Source of the DNA: Alloalcanivorax venustensis ISO4
GTDB lineage: Bacteria > Pseudomonadota > Gammaproteobacteria > Pseudomonadales > Alcanivoracaceae
Length of the DNA: 64,000 nt
Direction of reading: 5' to 3'
Assembly (NCBI RefSeq): GCF_015356855.1
Contig: NZ_ARXR01000015.1
Location: forward strand, 1-64,000
Each line of letters begins with the position of its first letter. The first letter of the stretch is position 1. A program made the translations under genes and the position numbers. Below, piece after piece: positions 6,468 to 16,102 of the stretch. Below the pieces are notes generated by a model that ran no database searches, was not told the DNA's origin, and saw nothing but the letters and a program-made list of their open reading frames with translations.

Positions 6468-7940
6468 TCACTCACTCCAAACCAAATCCAACTCCTTCGC
6501 CGCCTTCACCTCATCCAGCCGGCGCACGGGCTGGGTGAACGGCGCTTCGGTGACGGTCTCCGGGTTGGTGTTGGCTTCTTCCAGGATCTTGGCCATGGCG
6601 TCGATGAAGTCGTCCATGGCTTCCTTGGTTTCGGTTTCGGTGGGCTCGATCAGGAAGCATTCGGGCACCAGCAGCGGGAAGTAGATGGTGGGGGCGTGCT
6701 GGTTGTAGTCGAGCAGGCGCTTGGCGATGTCGAGCGCGGTGACGTGGTTGTCCTTGGCCTGTTTGGCGAAGGTGAGGATGAATTCGTGGCTGGCGCGGCG
6801 CTCCGGGTAGGCGGCCTGGCAGCCGATGGCTTCGAGGCGCTTGAGCAGGTAGTTGGCGGCGAGGGTGGAGTATTCGCCGACGCGGATCATGCCTTCACGG
6901 CCGAGCACCATGGCGTAGAAGTAGGCGCGCAGGAGGACGCCGGCGTTGCCCATGAAGGCGCTGAGGTGGCCGATGCTGGTGGGCAGGGTGTCGGTGTCGA
7001 TCCAGTGATAGTCGCCGGCTTCTTCGTCCAGGCCCGCCATGGGGGTGGGCAGGTAGTCCAGCAGGCGCTGGGAGACGCCCACCGGGCCGGCGCCGGGGCC
7101 GCCGCCGCCGTGGGGGGTGGCGAAGGTTTTGTGCAGGTTCATGTGGATGACGTCGAAGCCCATGTCGCCGGGGCGCACTTTGCCGAGGATGGCGTTGAGG
7201 TTGGCGCCGTCGTAGTAGAGCAGGCCGCCGGCGTCGTGGACGGCTTTGCTGATGGCTTCGATTTGCCGCTCGAACACGCCACAGGTGGACGGGTTGGTCA
7301 TCATCAGGCCGGCGGTTTGCGGGCCGCAGGCTTCCTTGAGGGCTTCGAGGTCCACGTCGCCGTCTTTGCCGACGGGCACTTCGCGGACTTTGTAGCCGCA
7401 CATGACGGCGGTGGCCGGGTTGGTGCCGTGGGCGGCTTCGGGGATCAGGATTTCGGTGCGGGCGTCGTCGCCGCGGGCTTCGTGGTAGGCGCGGATCATG
7501 GCGACGCCGGCGAATTCACCCTGGGCGCCGGCCATGGGGGCGAGCGAGACGCCTTTCATGCCGGTGACTTCCTTGAGGAAGTTCTGCAGCTCGTACAGGC
7601 ACGCCAGGTAGCCCTGGCTGTGGCTGGCCGGGGCGAGCGGGTGCCGGTTGAGGAAGCCGGGCAGCATGGCAGCGCGGTTGGCGCCGCGCGGGTTGTATTT
7701 CATGGTGCAGGAGCCGAGCGGGTAGAACTGCTTGTCGATGGCGAAGTTCTTGGTCGAAAGGTTGGTGTAGTGGCGCACCACTTCCAGCTCGCCCACTTCC
7801 GGCAGGCCGGGTTTGTTTTTGCGGCGCAGGCTGGCGGGAATCGCGGACAGTTGGTCTTCACTCACGGGCTTGGGCGCTTGCGCGGTGGCGCTGCGGCCGG
7901 GACGGGAGTGTTGGAAGATCAGCGTGGTTTCGTTGCTCAT
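6468..7940 (-). CDS. gcvPB: glycine dehydrogenase (decarboxylating) subunit 2
   Basis: C-terminal half of a split glycine-cleavage P protein (490 residues). It carries the PLP lysine K271 in [16 protein letters not shown], and with GcvPA decarboxylates glycine and passes the aminomethyl group to the lipoyl arm of GcvH. Start at 7940 ([10 protein letters not shown]) overlaps the gcvPA stop by 4 bp (ATGA), giving translational coupling. Last gene of the operon gcvT-gcvH-gcvPA-gcvPB, ended by the hairpin at 6403-6430. Its last ~140 codons are present twice more at 437-802 and 3143-3650 as broken copies; this one is intact and complete. Confidence 0.97.
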   Translation of the reverse strand: MSNETTLIFQHSRPGRSATAQAPKPVSEDQLSAIPASLRRKNKPGLPEVGELEVVRHYTNLSTKNFAIDKQFYPLGSCTMKYNPRGANRAAMLPGFLNRHPLAPASHSQGYLACLYELQNFLKEVTGMKGVSLAPMAGAQGEFAGVAMIRAYHEARGDDARTEILIPEAAHGTNPATAVMCGYKVREVPVGKDGDVDLEALKEACGPQTAGLMMTNPSTCGVFERQIEAISKAVHDAGGLLYYDGANLNAILGKVRPGDMGFDVIHMNLHKTFATPHGGGGPGAGPVGVSQRLLDYLPTPMAGLDEEAGDYHWIDTDTLPTSIGHLSAFMGNAGVLLRAYFYAMVLGREGMIRVGEYSTLAANYLLKRLEAIGCQAAYPERRASHEFILTFAKQAKDNHVTALDIAKRLLDYNQHAPTIYFPLLVPECFLIEPTETETKEAMDDFIDAMAKILEEANTNPETVTEAPFTQPVRRLDEVKAAKELDLVWSE

Positions 7941-9295
7941 GCCAAGACCTCCTTCAGGGCCTGCGCGAATAGATCGAGATCGCCTTCGGTGTGGACTTCG
8001 GTGCTGTTCACCAGAATCGCGTTCTTCATCGAATAGTCCTTGGCGAGGCTGAGGCCGCCGAGGATGTCTTTTTCCGCCAGGCGGGCGAGCACGGTGTCGG
8101 CGTCCTGGGGCAGCGTGAGGGCCACTTCGTGGAACACCGGGGCGCTGAAGGCGCGCTCGACGCCGTCGATGGCGCAGAGCTTGTCGGCCAGTTTCTGGGT
8201 GTTGGCGTGGCAGTGGCCGGCGACGCTGGCGAGGCCGTCCGGGCCCAGCAGGGACACGTAGATGGTGGCGGCGGTCATGGCCAGGCCCTGGTTGGTGCAG
8301 ATGTTACTGGTGGCCTTGGAGCGGCGGATGTGCTGCTCGCGGGCTTGCAGGGTGAGGGTGAAGCCCTGCTTGCCTTCCATGTCCACGGTGCGGCCGATGA
8401 TGCGGCCGGGCATCTGGCGCACGTGTTTTTTCTTGCAGGCCATGAAGCCGAAGTAGGGGCCGCCGGAGCTGAGCGGCACGCCCAGGGGCTGGCCTTCGCC
8501 GACCACGACATCCGCACCCTGCTCGCCCCACTCGCCCGGGGGCGTAAGGATCGCCAGGGAGGTGGGGTTGGTGACGGCAATCACCAGCATGCCGTTGGCG
8601 TGGGCCCAGTCGGTGAGGGCGTCCACGTCTTCCAGGCTGCCGAAGTAGTTGGGCTGGCTGATCACCAGGGCGGCGTAGTCCTCGCCTTCGAACGGGCTGA
8701 GGCTGTCGACCAGGGTCTGGCCGGCGTCGGTGCAGAACGGCACGGACACCAGCTCCACGTCCTGGTTGCTGACGATGGCTTCGCAGGCGCTGCGGTAGCG
8801 CGGGTTGAGCGCGTCGGGCACCAGCACCTTGCGGCTTTTCGATTTGCGGTTGGCGCGCAGGCTCATCAGCACCGCTTCCGCCAGGCCGGAGGCGCCGTCG
8901 TAGACGGACGCGTTGGAGACGTCCATGCCGGTGAGCCGGGCGATCAGGGTCTGGTATTCGTAGATCACCTGCAGGGTGCCCTGGCTGGCTTCCGCCTGGT
9001 ACGGGGTGTAGGCGGTGTAGAACTCACCGCGGGTGGCGATTTCCCATACCGCCGCCGGGATGTGGTGCGCGTAGGCGCCGCCGCCGAGGAAGCTGAGCGC
9101 GAAGCGGTCCTGCTCGGCGCGCTCGGCCATCAGGCGGGTCACTGCCATCTCGCCGCGCCCTTCGGGCAGGGCGTCGAGGCCGTGGCCGGCTTTCAGGTGG
9201 GCGGGGATTTCATCGAACAGGTCCTCGATGCTGTCGGCGCCAATCGCCTGGAGCATGGCCTGGACGTCGTCCGGGGTATGGGGGATATAGGGCAT
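7937..9295 (-). CDS. gcvPA: glycine dehydrogenase (decarboxylating) subunit 1
   Basis: N-terminal half of the split P protein (452 residues, the usual size), starting [16 protein letters not shown]. It is PLP-enzyme fold but carries no PLP lysine; it forms the alpha2beta2 enzyme with GcvPB. Motifs such as [18 protein letters not shown] and [12 protein letters not shown] are typical. It overlaps gcvPB by 4 bp and follows gcvH by 158 bp, a gap that holds a family-B palindromic repeat which may reduce read-through or stabilise the upstream mRNA. Confidence 0.97.
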   Translation of the reverse strand: MPYIPHTPDDVQAMLQAIGADSIEDLFDEIPAHLKAGHGLDALPEGRGEMAVTRLMAERAEQDRFALSFLGGGAYAHHIPAAVWEIATRGEFYTAYTPYQAEASQGTLQVIYEYQTLIARLTGMDVSNASVYDGASGLAEAVLMSLRANRKSKSRKVLVPDALNPRYRSACEAIVSNQDVELVSVPFCTDAGQTLVDSLSPFEGEDYAALVISQPNYFGSLEDVDALTDWAHANGMLVIAVTNPTSLAILTPPGEWGEQGADVVVGEGQPLGVPLSSGGPYFGFMACKKKHVRQMPGRIIGRTVDMEGKQGFTLTLQAREQHIRRSKATSNICTNQGLAMTAATIYVSLLGPDGLASVAGHCHANTQKLADKLCAIDGVERAFSAPVFHEVALTLPQDADTVLARLAEKDILGGLSLAKDYSMKNAILVNSTEVHTEGDLDLFAQALKEVLA

Positions 9296-9350
9296 GGGGC
9301 GTTACCGGATAATTAGGTGGTAAACAGGATGGTCAGGGCGTTCTAAAAGG

Positions 9351-9431
9351 GGCTGCAAGCTACAAGCTTCAAGCTGCAAGCAGGCCGGTGCCGGTTTTTA
9401 GCTTGCAGCTTGTAGCTTGAGGCTTGCAGCC
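9351..9431. repeat. family-B palindromic repeat (7-nt period), gcvH-gcvPA gap
   Basis: Two ~31-nt arms built of 7-nt units (CAAGCTN type on the left, GCTTGNA on the right) are nearly perfect reverse complements, with 19 nt between them (positions 9351-9381 and 9401-9431). On RNA this makes a long hairpin. Related copies lie at 40460-40527 and 52604-52870. Confidence 0.8.
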
Positions 9432-9453
9432 CGCCGGGCAAACCGCCCGGCGG

Positions 9454-9840
9454 CTATTCGCTGTCGATCTGCTCTTGATACTGGTCGGCGGTGAGCATTT
9501 CTTTCAGCTCGCCACTGTCGGCCATTTTGATCTTGAACAGCCAGCCGCCGGCGTAGGGCTCGTTGTTGACGAGCTCGGGCTCGTCTTCGAGCGCTTCGTT
9601 GACGGCGACCACTTCGCCGGACACCGGGGCGTAGATGTCGGAGGCGGCTTTCACGGATTCGACCACGCCGGCCTCGTCGCCGGCGGCGAATACCACGCCC
9701 TCTTCGGGCAGTTCCACGAACACCAGGTCGCCCATGGCGTCCTGGGCGTGGTCGCTGATGCCGACCACGGCGATGTCGTCTTCCACGCGCACCCATTCGT
9801 GGCTGTCGCGATAGCGCAAATCGGCGGGGATCTCGCTCAT
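9454..9840 (-). CDS. gcvH: glycine cleavage system H protein
   Basis: The 128-residue product has the lipoyl-attachment motif [12 protein letters not shown] with the modified lysine at K64. It shuttles the aminomethyl group between the P, T and L proteins. Start at 9840 ([16 protein letters not shown]) has AAGGAG at 8-nt spacing; a longer open frame upstream is out of frame with gcvT and has no support. It follows gcvT by 25 bp and is co-transcribed with it. Confidence 0.97.
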   Translation of the reverse strand: MSEIPADLRYRDSHEWVRVEDDIAVVGISDHAQDAMGDLVFVELPEEGVVFAAGDEAGVVESVKAASDIYAPVSGEVVAVNEALEDEPELVNNEPYAGGWLFKIKMADSGELKEMLTADQYQEQIDSE

Positions 9841-9865
9841 TGGTATTTCTCCTTGGCCGTGATCG

Positions 9866-10960
9866 TTATAACGGTTTGTAGGTGGCTTTGCCGTTGCGGA
9901 CGAACGGCGCCCGCACCACCTGGGCGTTGAGACGTTTGTTGCGTATTTCCACTTCCACGGTGCCGGTGGTGCCGGCGGGCAACCGGGCCAGCGCCACCGC
10001 CTTGCCCAGGGTGGGCGAATAAGTGCCGCTGGTGATTTCGCCGTCCGGGCCGACGCTGCCACCGGGCACGTGCACGCCCTGGTGGGCGCGCAGCACGCCC
10101 TTGCCTTCCAGCACCAGGCCGAGCAATTGCCGGTGGCCTTCGGTTTTCTGTTTTTCCAGGGCGGCGCGGCCGACGAAGTCGCGCTCGGCGTCGTCCAGGG
10201 CCACGGTCCAGCCGAGGCCCGCTTCCCAGGGCGTGATGTCCTCGTCCATGTCGTTGCCGTACAGGTTGAGGCCCGCCTCCAGGCGCAGGGTGTCGCGGGC
10301 GCCCAGGCCGGTGGGCCGCACGCCGGCGTCCACCAGCCGCTGCCACAGGTCTTCGGCCTTGTGGCCGGGCAGGATGATCTCGGCGCCGTCTTCACCGGTG
10401 TAGCCGGTGCGCGCGATCAACCATTCACCCACGTATTCGAAGCCGAAGAACGGCAGCCCGGCCACCGCCTTGGCGCCGGCCTCGCAGAGCACCTTTTCCA
10501 GGATCGCGCGGGCTTCGGGGCCCTGCACCGCGATCATCGCCAGGTCGGGGCGCTCGTGGATGTCCACGGCGAAGCCGCCGGCCTGCTTTTCCATCCAGTC
10601 CAGGTCCTTCTCGCGGGTGGCGCAATTTACCACCAGCCGGTAGTCGTTGTCGCCTTTGTAGACGATCAGGTCGTCCACCACCCCGCCGCGCTCGTTGAGC
10701 ATGCAGGTGTAGATGGCGCGGCCGGCTTTGACCTTGTCGATGTCGTTGGCGAGCAGGTGGCGCAGGTAGGCACGGGCATCGCTGCCGGTAACGTCCACCA
10801 CGGTCATGTGGGAGACGTCGAAGGCGCCGGCGTGCTGGCGCACGGCGTGGTGCTCTTCCAGCTGGGAGCCGTAGTGGATGGGCATGTCCCAGCCGCCGAA
10901 ATCCACCATCTTGCCGCCGGCGGCGAGATGGGCGTCGTAAAGGGGTGTGCGGTGACCCAT
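9866..10960 (-). CDS. gcvT: aminomethyltransferase (glycine cleavage T protein)
   Basis: 364 residues, normal for GcvT, starting [24 protein letters not shown]. It transfers the methylene unit from lipoyl-GcvH to tetrahydrofolate and releases ammonia. Motifs [19 protein letters not shown] and [13 protein letters not shown] are characteristic. First gene of the gcv operon, with a weak GAGTGA ribosome site. No glycine riboswitch was recognisable in the 276 bp upstream, which instead hold a family-A palindromic element. Confidence 0.96.
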   Translation of the reverse strand: MGHRTPLYDAHLAAGGKMVDFGGWDMPIHYGSQLEEHHAVRQHAGAFDVSHMTVVDVTGSDARAYLRHLLANDIDKVKAGRAIYTCMLNERGGVVDDLIVYKGDNDYRLVVNCATREKDLDWMEKQAGGFAVDIHERPDLAMIAVQGPEARAILEKVLCEAGAKAVAGLPFFGFEYVGEWLIARTGYTGEDGAEIILPGHKAEDLWQRLVDAGVRPTGLGARDTLRLEAGLNLYGNDMDEDITPWEAGLGWTVALDDAERDFVGRAALEKQKTEGHRQLLGLVLEGKGVLRAHQGVHVPGGSVGPDGEITSGTYSPTLGKAVALARLPAGTTGTVEVEIRNKRLNAQVVRAPFVRNGKATYKPL

Positions 10961-11094
10961 GGGGTTAATTCACTCCATATCCCGGGCAATGGCCGGGCTG
11001 TTCACGGTAGGGGTGAAGGATAACGGACCAGCGGGTGGAAGCCTAGGTGGCGCGGGGGTTTTGGGGGCTTTGTAGGGAGATTGTGTGGGGGATG

Positions 11095-11223
11095 GTGGGA
11101 GCGGGCCTTGCCCGCGAAAGGCAAGCAAAGCTTGCCGGCAGGATCCCAGAGAGGCTGGTTATAGGTCTCTGGAATCCTGCCGGCCGGTTTCACCGGCCTT
11201 TCGCGGGCGGGGCCCGCTCCCAC
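11095..11223. repeat. family-A palindromic repeat element, full copy
   Basis: Outer arms GTGGGAGCGGGCC and GGCCCGCTCCCAC (129 bp apart end to end) enclose second arms around CCCGCGAAAGG / CCTTTCGCGGG and an inner pair GGCAGGATCCCAGAGA / TCTCTGGAATCCTGCC. The layered inverted repeats make it a REP- or MITE-like element. It lies between gcvT and the lipoprotein gene; another full copy is at 21614-21754. Confidence 0.85.
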
Positions 11224-11236
11224 AAACCCTGGCCCG

Positions 11237-14200
11237 TTAGGGCTTGATGGGGGTGGAGATGTAGTTGAGGAACACGCCGCCGGCGGGGATGCCGAGGGTC
11301 ATGTTGGCGGCATCGACCGCACCATCTCGTCGAAACTGGATGGCGGTGCTGATTGATCGGGCCTGCTGGCTTCGCTGCTCAATCTGTAAACGGCCGTCGT
11401 CCAGGAAGGTCACATCTCCGACCAGCCTCAGGCTCAGCTCATAGCTGTACAGCTCATGCTCCAAAGTGAGCCCGAGAGCCTTTGGTTCCAGGTAAGGCGC
11501 GGTCAGGAAAATGTCCAGATTGGTCTCGAACACCGGGCCGTCATCGCCTTGGCGAATCCAGCCGGTGACTGGTTCCGTCCGCCCTTCACCCCGGTCTTCG
11601 TAGCGAATGCGCATTACCTGCGGCCCCGTGGCGATGGTCACGTCACCCAGGGGCAGGAACCACAAGGCCAGCGCCCCGTAGATATCCACCGACGAGGTCT
11701 GCAGCAACGTCGGGTAGATGTTCACCCGTACCGCGTCTTCCTGCTCGTCATAGCCGACGACTTCGACGTCCAATGCGCCCGTTATATAAATAAATTTCTC
11801 CGCCGGACAGTCGGCGCCATCGTAATCACAACCGACGCGGGCTTCGTCTAACAAGCCACCCTTGCTCTGCACGAACAGCTCGGTGCTGTTCGGCGGCACC
11901 GGGTATTCGTTGGGGTTGCCGGCGGCGGGCTGCGGTTGCGGCTCGCTGTCCTGGTGGACGAAGTCCGAATTAACATCAAACGTCGGCAGGTTGCGCAGCA
12001 CCTGGAAGACGTCTTTGTTGGCCGGCGCACCAGTGAAGTAGAGCTCCATGTCCGGGCCGCCCATGTCGTCGGTGGGCGCTTCCAGGGTGGCGGTCTGGAA
12101 CGGGCCCAGGTCCTCGGTGCAGATGGCGGTGCCGTTGGTGCAGTTGGCGGTGGTGAAGTCCTGGTTTTCGGACAGCATCACATAACGGTAGGTGGCGCCC
12201 TCTTCCCAGGGCTGATCCGGGATGAAGGTGACGGTGCGGGCGTTGTAGTTGAGCTCGCCGGGCACCGCTTCCTGGCAGACGTAATTGTCGCCGCTTTGCT
12301 GCGGCGCCTGGCCGGGATCGGCGACCTTCTCCACGCGGAAGGTGCCGGTGCCGCAGGTTTCGCCGAGTTGGAAGCTCTCTTCCAGCATCACCTGGGAGAA
12401 CTGCACTTCGATGGCGCGCTCGGCGGGCATCGGCATCACCGGCAGGTGATCGTCGTCGCTTTCGCCGCCACGGCAGATGCCGTGGTCGCCGTTGGCGATA
12501 TCCCAGGTGGCTTTGTCCACCGCGCAGGGGAAACCCGGGTAGGTGGTGGTGGCGATGGCCGGGTGGCCGCTGCCGATATAGGTGGGCAGCGTGAAGCTCA
12601 GGGTCTCGCCGAGGGCCGGGTTGCCGGCGATGTCGGTGATGCCGTCGGTGAACTGCACCTGGTAGTCGGTGTTGTACTGCAGCATCGGCTGCGGCTGGAT
12701 CACCACGGAGACGCCGTCCAGGTAGTACTCGTAGTCCACCGGGTTGCCGTCGGCGGTGACGCGCAGGGTATCGCCGGCGATCACGCTGGTGGGGTCCAGC
12801 GGCTCGCTGAAGTTGAGGACGATCGGGTCGCCGGGGCGCTGCTTGTTCACGTGGTCGCCAGGCTGCCAGGCGGCCAGCTCGGGGCTGGTCCTATCCACTT
12901 CCATTACCGGGGCGTTTTGCTGGTCCGGGTAGGATTCCATGTGGAAGCTGAGCACGCCGTAGGCGGTTTCGGTGCCGAGCACTTCCGGCTCCACCACGCC
13001 GACGGCGTCGACGATCAGGCTACCCTGTTGGGTGTCGGCGATGGCGTAGCCCACCAGCTCCACCTGCAGCAGGGTCTGGTTGAAGGCGCCGTTGGCGCGC
13101 TGCACCTCGGTGTCGAAGGCCACGTCCATGGTCAGGCGCAGCTGCTTGGGCGCGGACGGGTCGTCGGTGTAGGGGTTGGGCAGCAGGTAGCCGTTGGCGT
13201 CGCCCAGGAAGGTGACGGTGACTTCGCCGGAATCGAAGCCGGCGGGCACTTCGCCGCCGATGCGCACGTCCAGCGGGTCGCCCTTGAGCAGCGAGCCCTT
13301 GGGCACGCGCAGCGGGGTTTTGTCCGGGAAGTTGGGGGCGAAGGCGAGCTCCGCGAACACATTGCCCTGCTGCTTGGAGACGGTGTTGTCGCCGAGCAGT
13401 TTGGCGATCAGCGGCACGCAGTTGATCGGGTCACCGGTGATCGGCGAGGTGCGCACGCCTTCGTCCAGGCAGCCGAGCACCGGGTCGGCGGGCGCCGCTT
13501 CCTGCACCAGGGTGACGCGCGGTTTGGTGTTGCGCGGCGAGAAGGTGCGGGTGAAGCCGCCGGCCAGCTCTTCGCCGTAAAGGTTTTGCACGCCGTTGCT
13601 GAGTTCCAGGGTGACGTCGCTGCCGCTGCTCAGCTCGTTTTGCGGGTCGATGCTGATGTGGCGGCCGTCCACGCGCAGGTACGCGGGCACCGTTTCGCCG
13701 TCCTGGGTGAGGGTGACGGTGTCGCCGTAGACCACGGTCTGGCGGTCCAGCGGCTGGGTCATCACCAGGTTCACCGAGGAGAAATCCAGGAACGGCAGGT
13801 CGTCGCCGTCCGGGCTGACGCTGGCCACCCCAAAGCTGTCGCTGAGCTGGCGCAGGGCGCGGGGCTTGCCTTCCAGGGCGGCGCGGGTTTTGAAGTCCAC
13901 ACTGCCGTCGGGGATGGCGGCCTCGCCGCTGTCGGTGCGGATGTTGTTGAGGGTGAGCGCGTACTCACTCTTCACCGCCAGGGCGCTGTCCGGCATCAGG
14001 ACCGCGCTGCGGCCCTGGTCGGCGCCGCGCACCGAAAAGCTCACCGAACCGTCCGGGCCGGTGAGGGTAAAGTTGGAGGCGTCCACTTCCACCGGGTCGG
14101 AGAAGCGCACCACCACCGGCGCGTTGGGGGACACTTCCGCCTGGCCGTCGAACGGGTAGCTGTAGACCACCTCGGTTTCTTGCCAGTTGTCGAAGCTTAC

Positions 14201-14281
14201 TGTTTGTTCGTCACCGCTGCCGCCGCCGCAGGCGGCCAGTATCGCGGTGCCCGTGAGCACTATCAGCTTGCGCATATCCAT
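11237..14281 (-). CDS. large Ig-like-domain outer-membrane lipoprotein (pair 1)
   Basis: The 1014-residue product has a lipoprotein signal (LTGTAILAAC, acylated Cys at 18) followed by Gly/Ser and a long Asp-rich, beta-rich region with bacterial Ig-like (Big_5-type) repeats, seen as VSPNAPVVVRFSDPV and RPGDPIVLNFSEPLDPTS. Start at 14281 is supported by GGAGGT 5 nt upstream; ATG at 14275 is an alternative. Only 12 bp follow the stop of the FadL-like porin gene, so the two are coupled. The same pair recurs at 25502-30110. Probably faces the cell surface or periplasm and works with the porin in uptake of hydrophobic compounds; this role is inference. Confidence 0.85.
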   Translation of the reverse strand: MDMRKLIVLTGTAILAACGGGSGDEQTVSFDNWQETEVVYSYPFDGQAEVSPNAPVVVRFSDPVEVDASNFTLTGPDGSVSFSVRGADQGRSAVLMPDSALAVKSEYALTLNNIRTDSGEAAIPDGSVDFKTRAALEGKPRALRQLSDSFGVASVSPDGDDLPFLDFSSVNLVMTQPLDRQTVVYGDTVTLTQDGETVPAYLRVDGRHISIDPQNELSSGSDVTLELSNGVQNLYGEELAGGFTRTFSPRNTKPRVTLVQEAAPADPVLGCLDEGVRTSPITGDPINCVPLIAKLLGDNTVSKQQGNVFAELAFAPNFPDKTPLRVPKGSLLKGDPLDVRIGGEVPAGFDSGEVTVTFLGDANGYLLPNPYTDDPSAPKQLRLTMDVAFDTEVQRANGAFNQTLLQVELVGYAIADTQQGSLIVDAVGVVEPEVLGTETAYGVLSFHMESYPDQQNAPVMEVDRTSPELAAWQPGDHVNKQRPGDPIVLNFSEPLDPTSVIAGDTLRVTADGNPVDYEYYLDGVSVVIQPQPMLQYNTDYQVQFTDGITDIAGNPALGETLSFTLPTYIGSGHPAIATTTYPGFPCAVDKATWDIANGDHGICRGGESDDDHLPVMPMPAERAIEVQFSQVMLEESFQLGETCGTGTFRVEKVADPGQAPQQSGDNYVCQEAVPGELNYNARTVTFIPDQPWEEGATYRYVMLSENQDFTTANCTNGTAICTEDLGPFQTATLEAPTDDMGGPDMELYFTGAPANKDVFQVLRNLPTFDVNSDFVHQDSEPQPQPAAGNPNEYPVPPNSTELFVQSKGGLLDEARVGCDYDGADCPAEKFIYITGALDVEVVGYDEQEDAVRVNIYPTLLQTSSVDIYGALALWFLPLGDVTIATGPQVMRIRYEDRGEGRTEPVTGWIRQGDDGPVFETNLDIFLTAPYLEPKALGLTLEHELYSYELSLRLVGDVTFLDDGRLQIEQRSQQARSISTAIQFRRDGAVDAANMTLGIPAGGVFLNYISTPIKP

Positions 14282-14293
14282 GACCGACCTCCG

Positions 14294-15655
14294 TTAGAAT
14301 TTCAGCGTGACCGACCCGGAGAAGACGTGGACGTCGCCGTCCGCTTCCACGGTTTCGTAGGGTTCCGGGTAGGTGGGCGAGTTGGTGGCGTAGAGATCGA
14401 ACTCGCGGGCTTCGAGTTTCTGGTACTGGTAACCGAAGTCGAAGCGCACCGGGTAGGCCAGGAAATGCGGGTTCTTGTACTTGGCGGTGAGGCCCAGGCC
14501 GACGATCCACTTGTCCGCGTCCAGGTAGTTCACGTCCAGGGAGGCGTTGGATTCCAGCGGGGACTCGCTGTAGGCGACGCCGCCGGTGAGCATAAAGGTG
14601 TCGTTGAGCTCGAACTCGGCACCCAGACGCGGCACCACGATGTCCTGGAATTCCAGGGTGCCCACTTCGCTGTTCACCGCCTGGTCCTTGATAGTGTCGT
14701 CGTCGAACTCTTCTTCCAGGTCGGACCACTGCTGCATTTCCACCGAGGCGCCGACGCGGAAGCGCTCGCCGCCGTAGAGCAGGCCGGCGGAGTAGATGTT
14801 GGGCTGGTAGGAATCCAGGGTGGTGACTTTCAGGTTCAGGCCCGGGGGCGCGATGGTGCCGGGGATCACGGTCTGCGCGTCCACGGTGGTGTTGGTGTTG
14901 GAGTAGCCGCGGAACGCGAAGGCGGTTTCGAAGCCGTCCAGCCAGCAGCCTTCGTTGTCGGGGCAGAAGGTTTCCGCCATGTCCACGGTGGCGCTGAGAA
15001 TCGGGCGAATCGACGGCTTGGCGGAGACGTTCAGTTCTTCGTACTGGGTTTCGCCGGCCAGGTTGGTGGTGGCCACCAGCTCCGCTTCCGAGTGCAGCGT
15101 GATACGGGCGGAGGCGCCGATGTCGATGCCGCGCCACAGGGTGGTGGCGCCGCCCAGGTTCAGGAACAGCGGCTGACGGCCGTATTCGAAGTATTGCCCT
15201 TCCCGGGAGGTCTGGGACTCAAACGCCAGCATTTCCTCGCCGTATTTCTCCACGCCGATCATCACGCCGAAGAAAATCGGGTGGTTGAATTTGGTCAGCG
15301 AGGAGAGATCGGTCTTCATGCCGATCAGGGTGTGCTGGGAGGGCGAATCCTGCAGCACGTCGCCGCCGCTGCGGTTGGGCGGGTTGGCGCCGCCCAGGCT
15401 GGTGGCACGCAGTTCGTGGTCGGCGTGCAGCAGGCCCAGGGTCAGCTCACCGCGCGGGTCCTTGGTGAGGTAGGCCGGGTTGTAGTACACGGCGGAGACC
15501 TGGGTGTTGAACATGGACAGGGCCTGGGCGGAGGCCACATCGGAGGGCAGCACCCCGTAGGTGGTGCCGATGTTGCCCATGCTGGCGTAGGCGGCGGTGG
15601 TGGAACCAATGGCAAGCGCCAGGGCAGCGCCCCGGGCGACGATTTTATTGTTCAT
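14294..15655 (-). CDS. FadL/OmpP1-type outer-membrane transporter (pair 1)
   Basis: 453 residues with a Sec signal (cleavage near AYA-SMGN, about residue 25) and an aromatic C-terminal end (SVTLKF) typical of beta-barrels. MGNIGTTYGVLPSDVASAQA and VYYNPAYLT resemble the FadL family, which moves long-chain fatty acids and hydrocarbons across the outer membrane. It heads a two-gene operon with the lipoprotein gene. Start at 15655 has CGGAG upstream. It is clearly a paralogue of the protein at 25502-26815, sharing order, size and segments such as LAGETQYEELNVSAKPS against LAGETQYEELDVTAKPV. Confidence 0.9.
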   Translation of the reverse strand: MNNKIVARGAALALAIGSTTAAYASMGNIGTTYGVLPSDVASAQALSMFNTQVSAVYYNPAYLTKDPRGELTLGLLHADHELRATSLGGANPPNRSGGDVLQDSPSQHTLIGMKTDLSSLTKFNHPIFFGVMIGVEKYGEEMLAFESQTSREGQYFEYGRQPLFLNLGGATTLWRGIDIGASARITLHSEAELVATTNLAGETQYEELNVSAKPSIRPILSATVDMAETFCPDNEGCWLDGFETAFAFRGYSNTNTTVDAQTVIPGTIAPPGLNLKVTTLDSYQPNIYSAGLLYGGERFRVGASVEMQQWSDLEEEFDDDTIKDQAVNSEVGTLEFQDIVVPRLGAEFELNDTFMLTGGVAYSESPLESNASLDVNYLDADKWIVGLGLTAKYKNPHFLAYPVRFDFGYQYQKLEAREFDLYATNSPTYPEPYETVEADGDVHVFSGSVTLKF

Positions 15656-16102
15656 GGCGAACTACTCCGTCAGGCCGTCTCGGGGAAGAACGGCGGCTTT
15701 GTTATTTACAGGTGTTCACTTAACGGGCGCGCAGTATGTGCGACGAATTAGAAACAAAACACTGGTTAACGCTACATTTCGTGCACTTTTGTTAACCGTT
15801 TCCGTTAGTCAAAACCTTTTACTGATGCGGATTTTATAGGCTAATAATTAAGTATCGGCTCTGGGTACCCCTCTACCATAAGACCTTATTAGAATCGCTG
15901 TAGACCGCGTGATCAGCGGGCTGCGGCGCCAGGGCCAATAACGGACAGAAGATACGGCTTGTGAATAAACGTCAACGTATCGGAACCACAAAACTTGTAA
16001 AAGATGCGTGAGGACAAACGGAGGCCGCGCTGTCAATGCTTACGTCATTGACAGCTGTGTACATCGGGAAATAAGCGACGCGCCCCCCCCCGGGGCCGCG
16101 GG
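15656..16102. other. 447-bp intergenic region between porin pair 1 and ubiI
   Basis: No gene supported. The right-hand part of pair 1's promoter must lie within the first ~190 bp; candidate GTTAAC-containing repeats (GGTTAACG at 15765, GTTAACCG at 15791) flank it. The middle is AT-richer without clear structure. A strong palindrome is at 16029-16055, and a run of nine C (16083-16091) followed by GGGG lies 12 bp past the ubiI stop codon. Confidence 0.6.
16029..16055. promoter_or_regulatory. palindrome GCTGTCAATG/CATTGACAGC, candidate operator
   Basis: Perfect 10-bp arms separated by 7 nt, with no U-tract on either strand. It lies downstream of ubiI and about 375 bp upstream of the FadL-like gene. 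It resembles a dimeric-repressor site more than a terminator; target unknown. Confidence 0.35.

Noticed and set aside
10961-11236. Glycine riboswitch expected upstream of gcvT
   Set aside because: No tandem aptamer-like sequence was recognisable; the region is taken up by a palindromic repeat and short unstructured sequence.
11936-15751. A 1271-codon open frame on the plus strand opposite the lipoprotein and porin genes
   Set aside because: It mirrors the codon pattern of the GC-rich minus-strand genes, has a low-complexity His/Gly/Val composition and spans two real genes; it is an antisense artefact.
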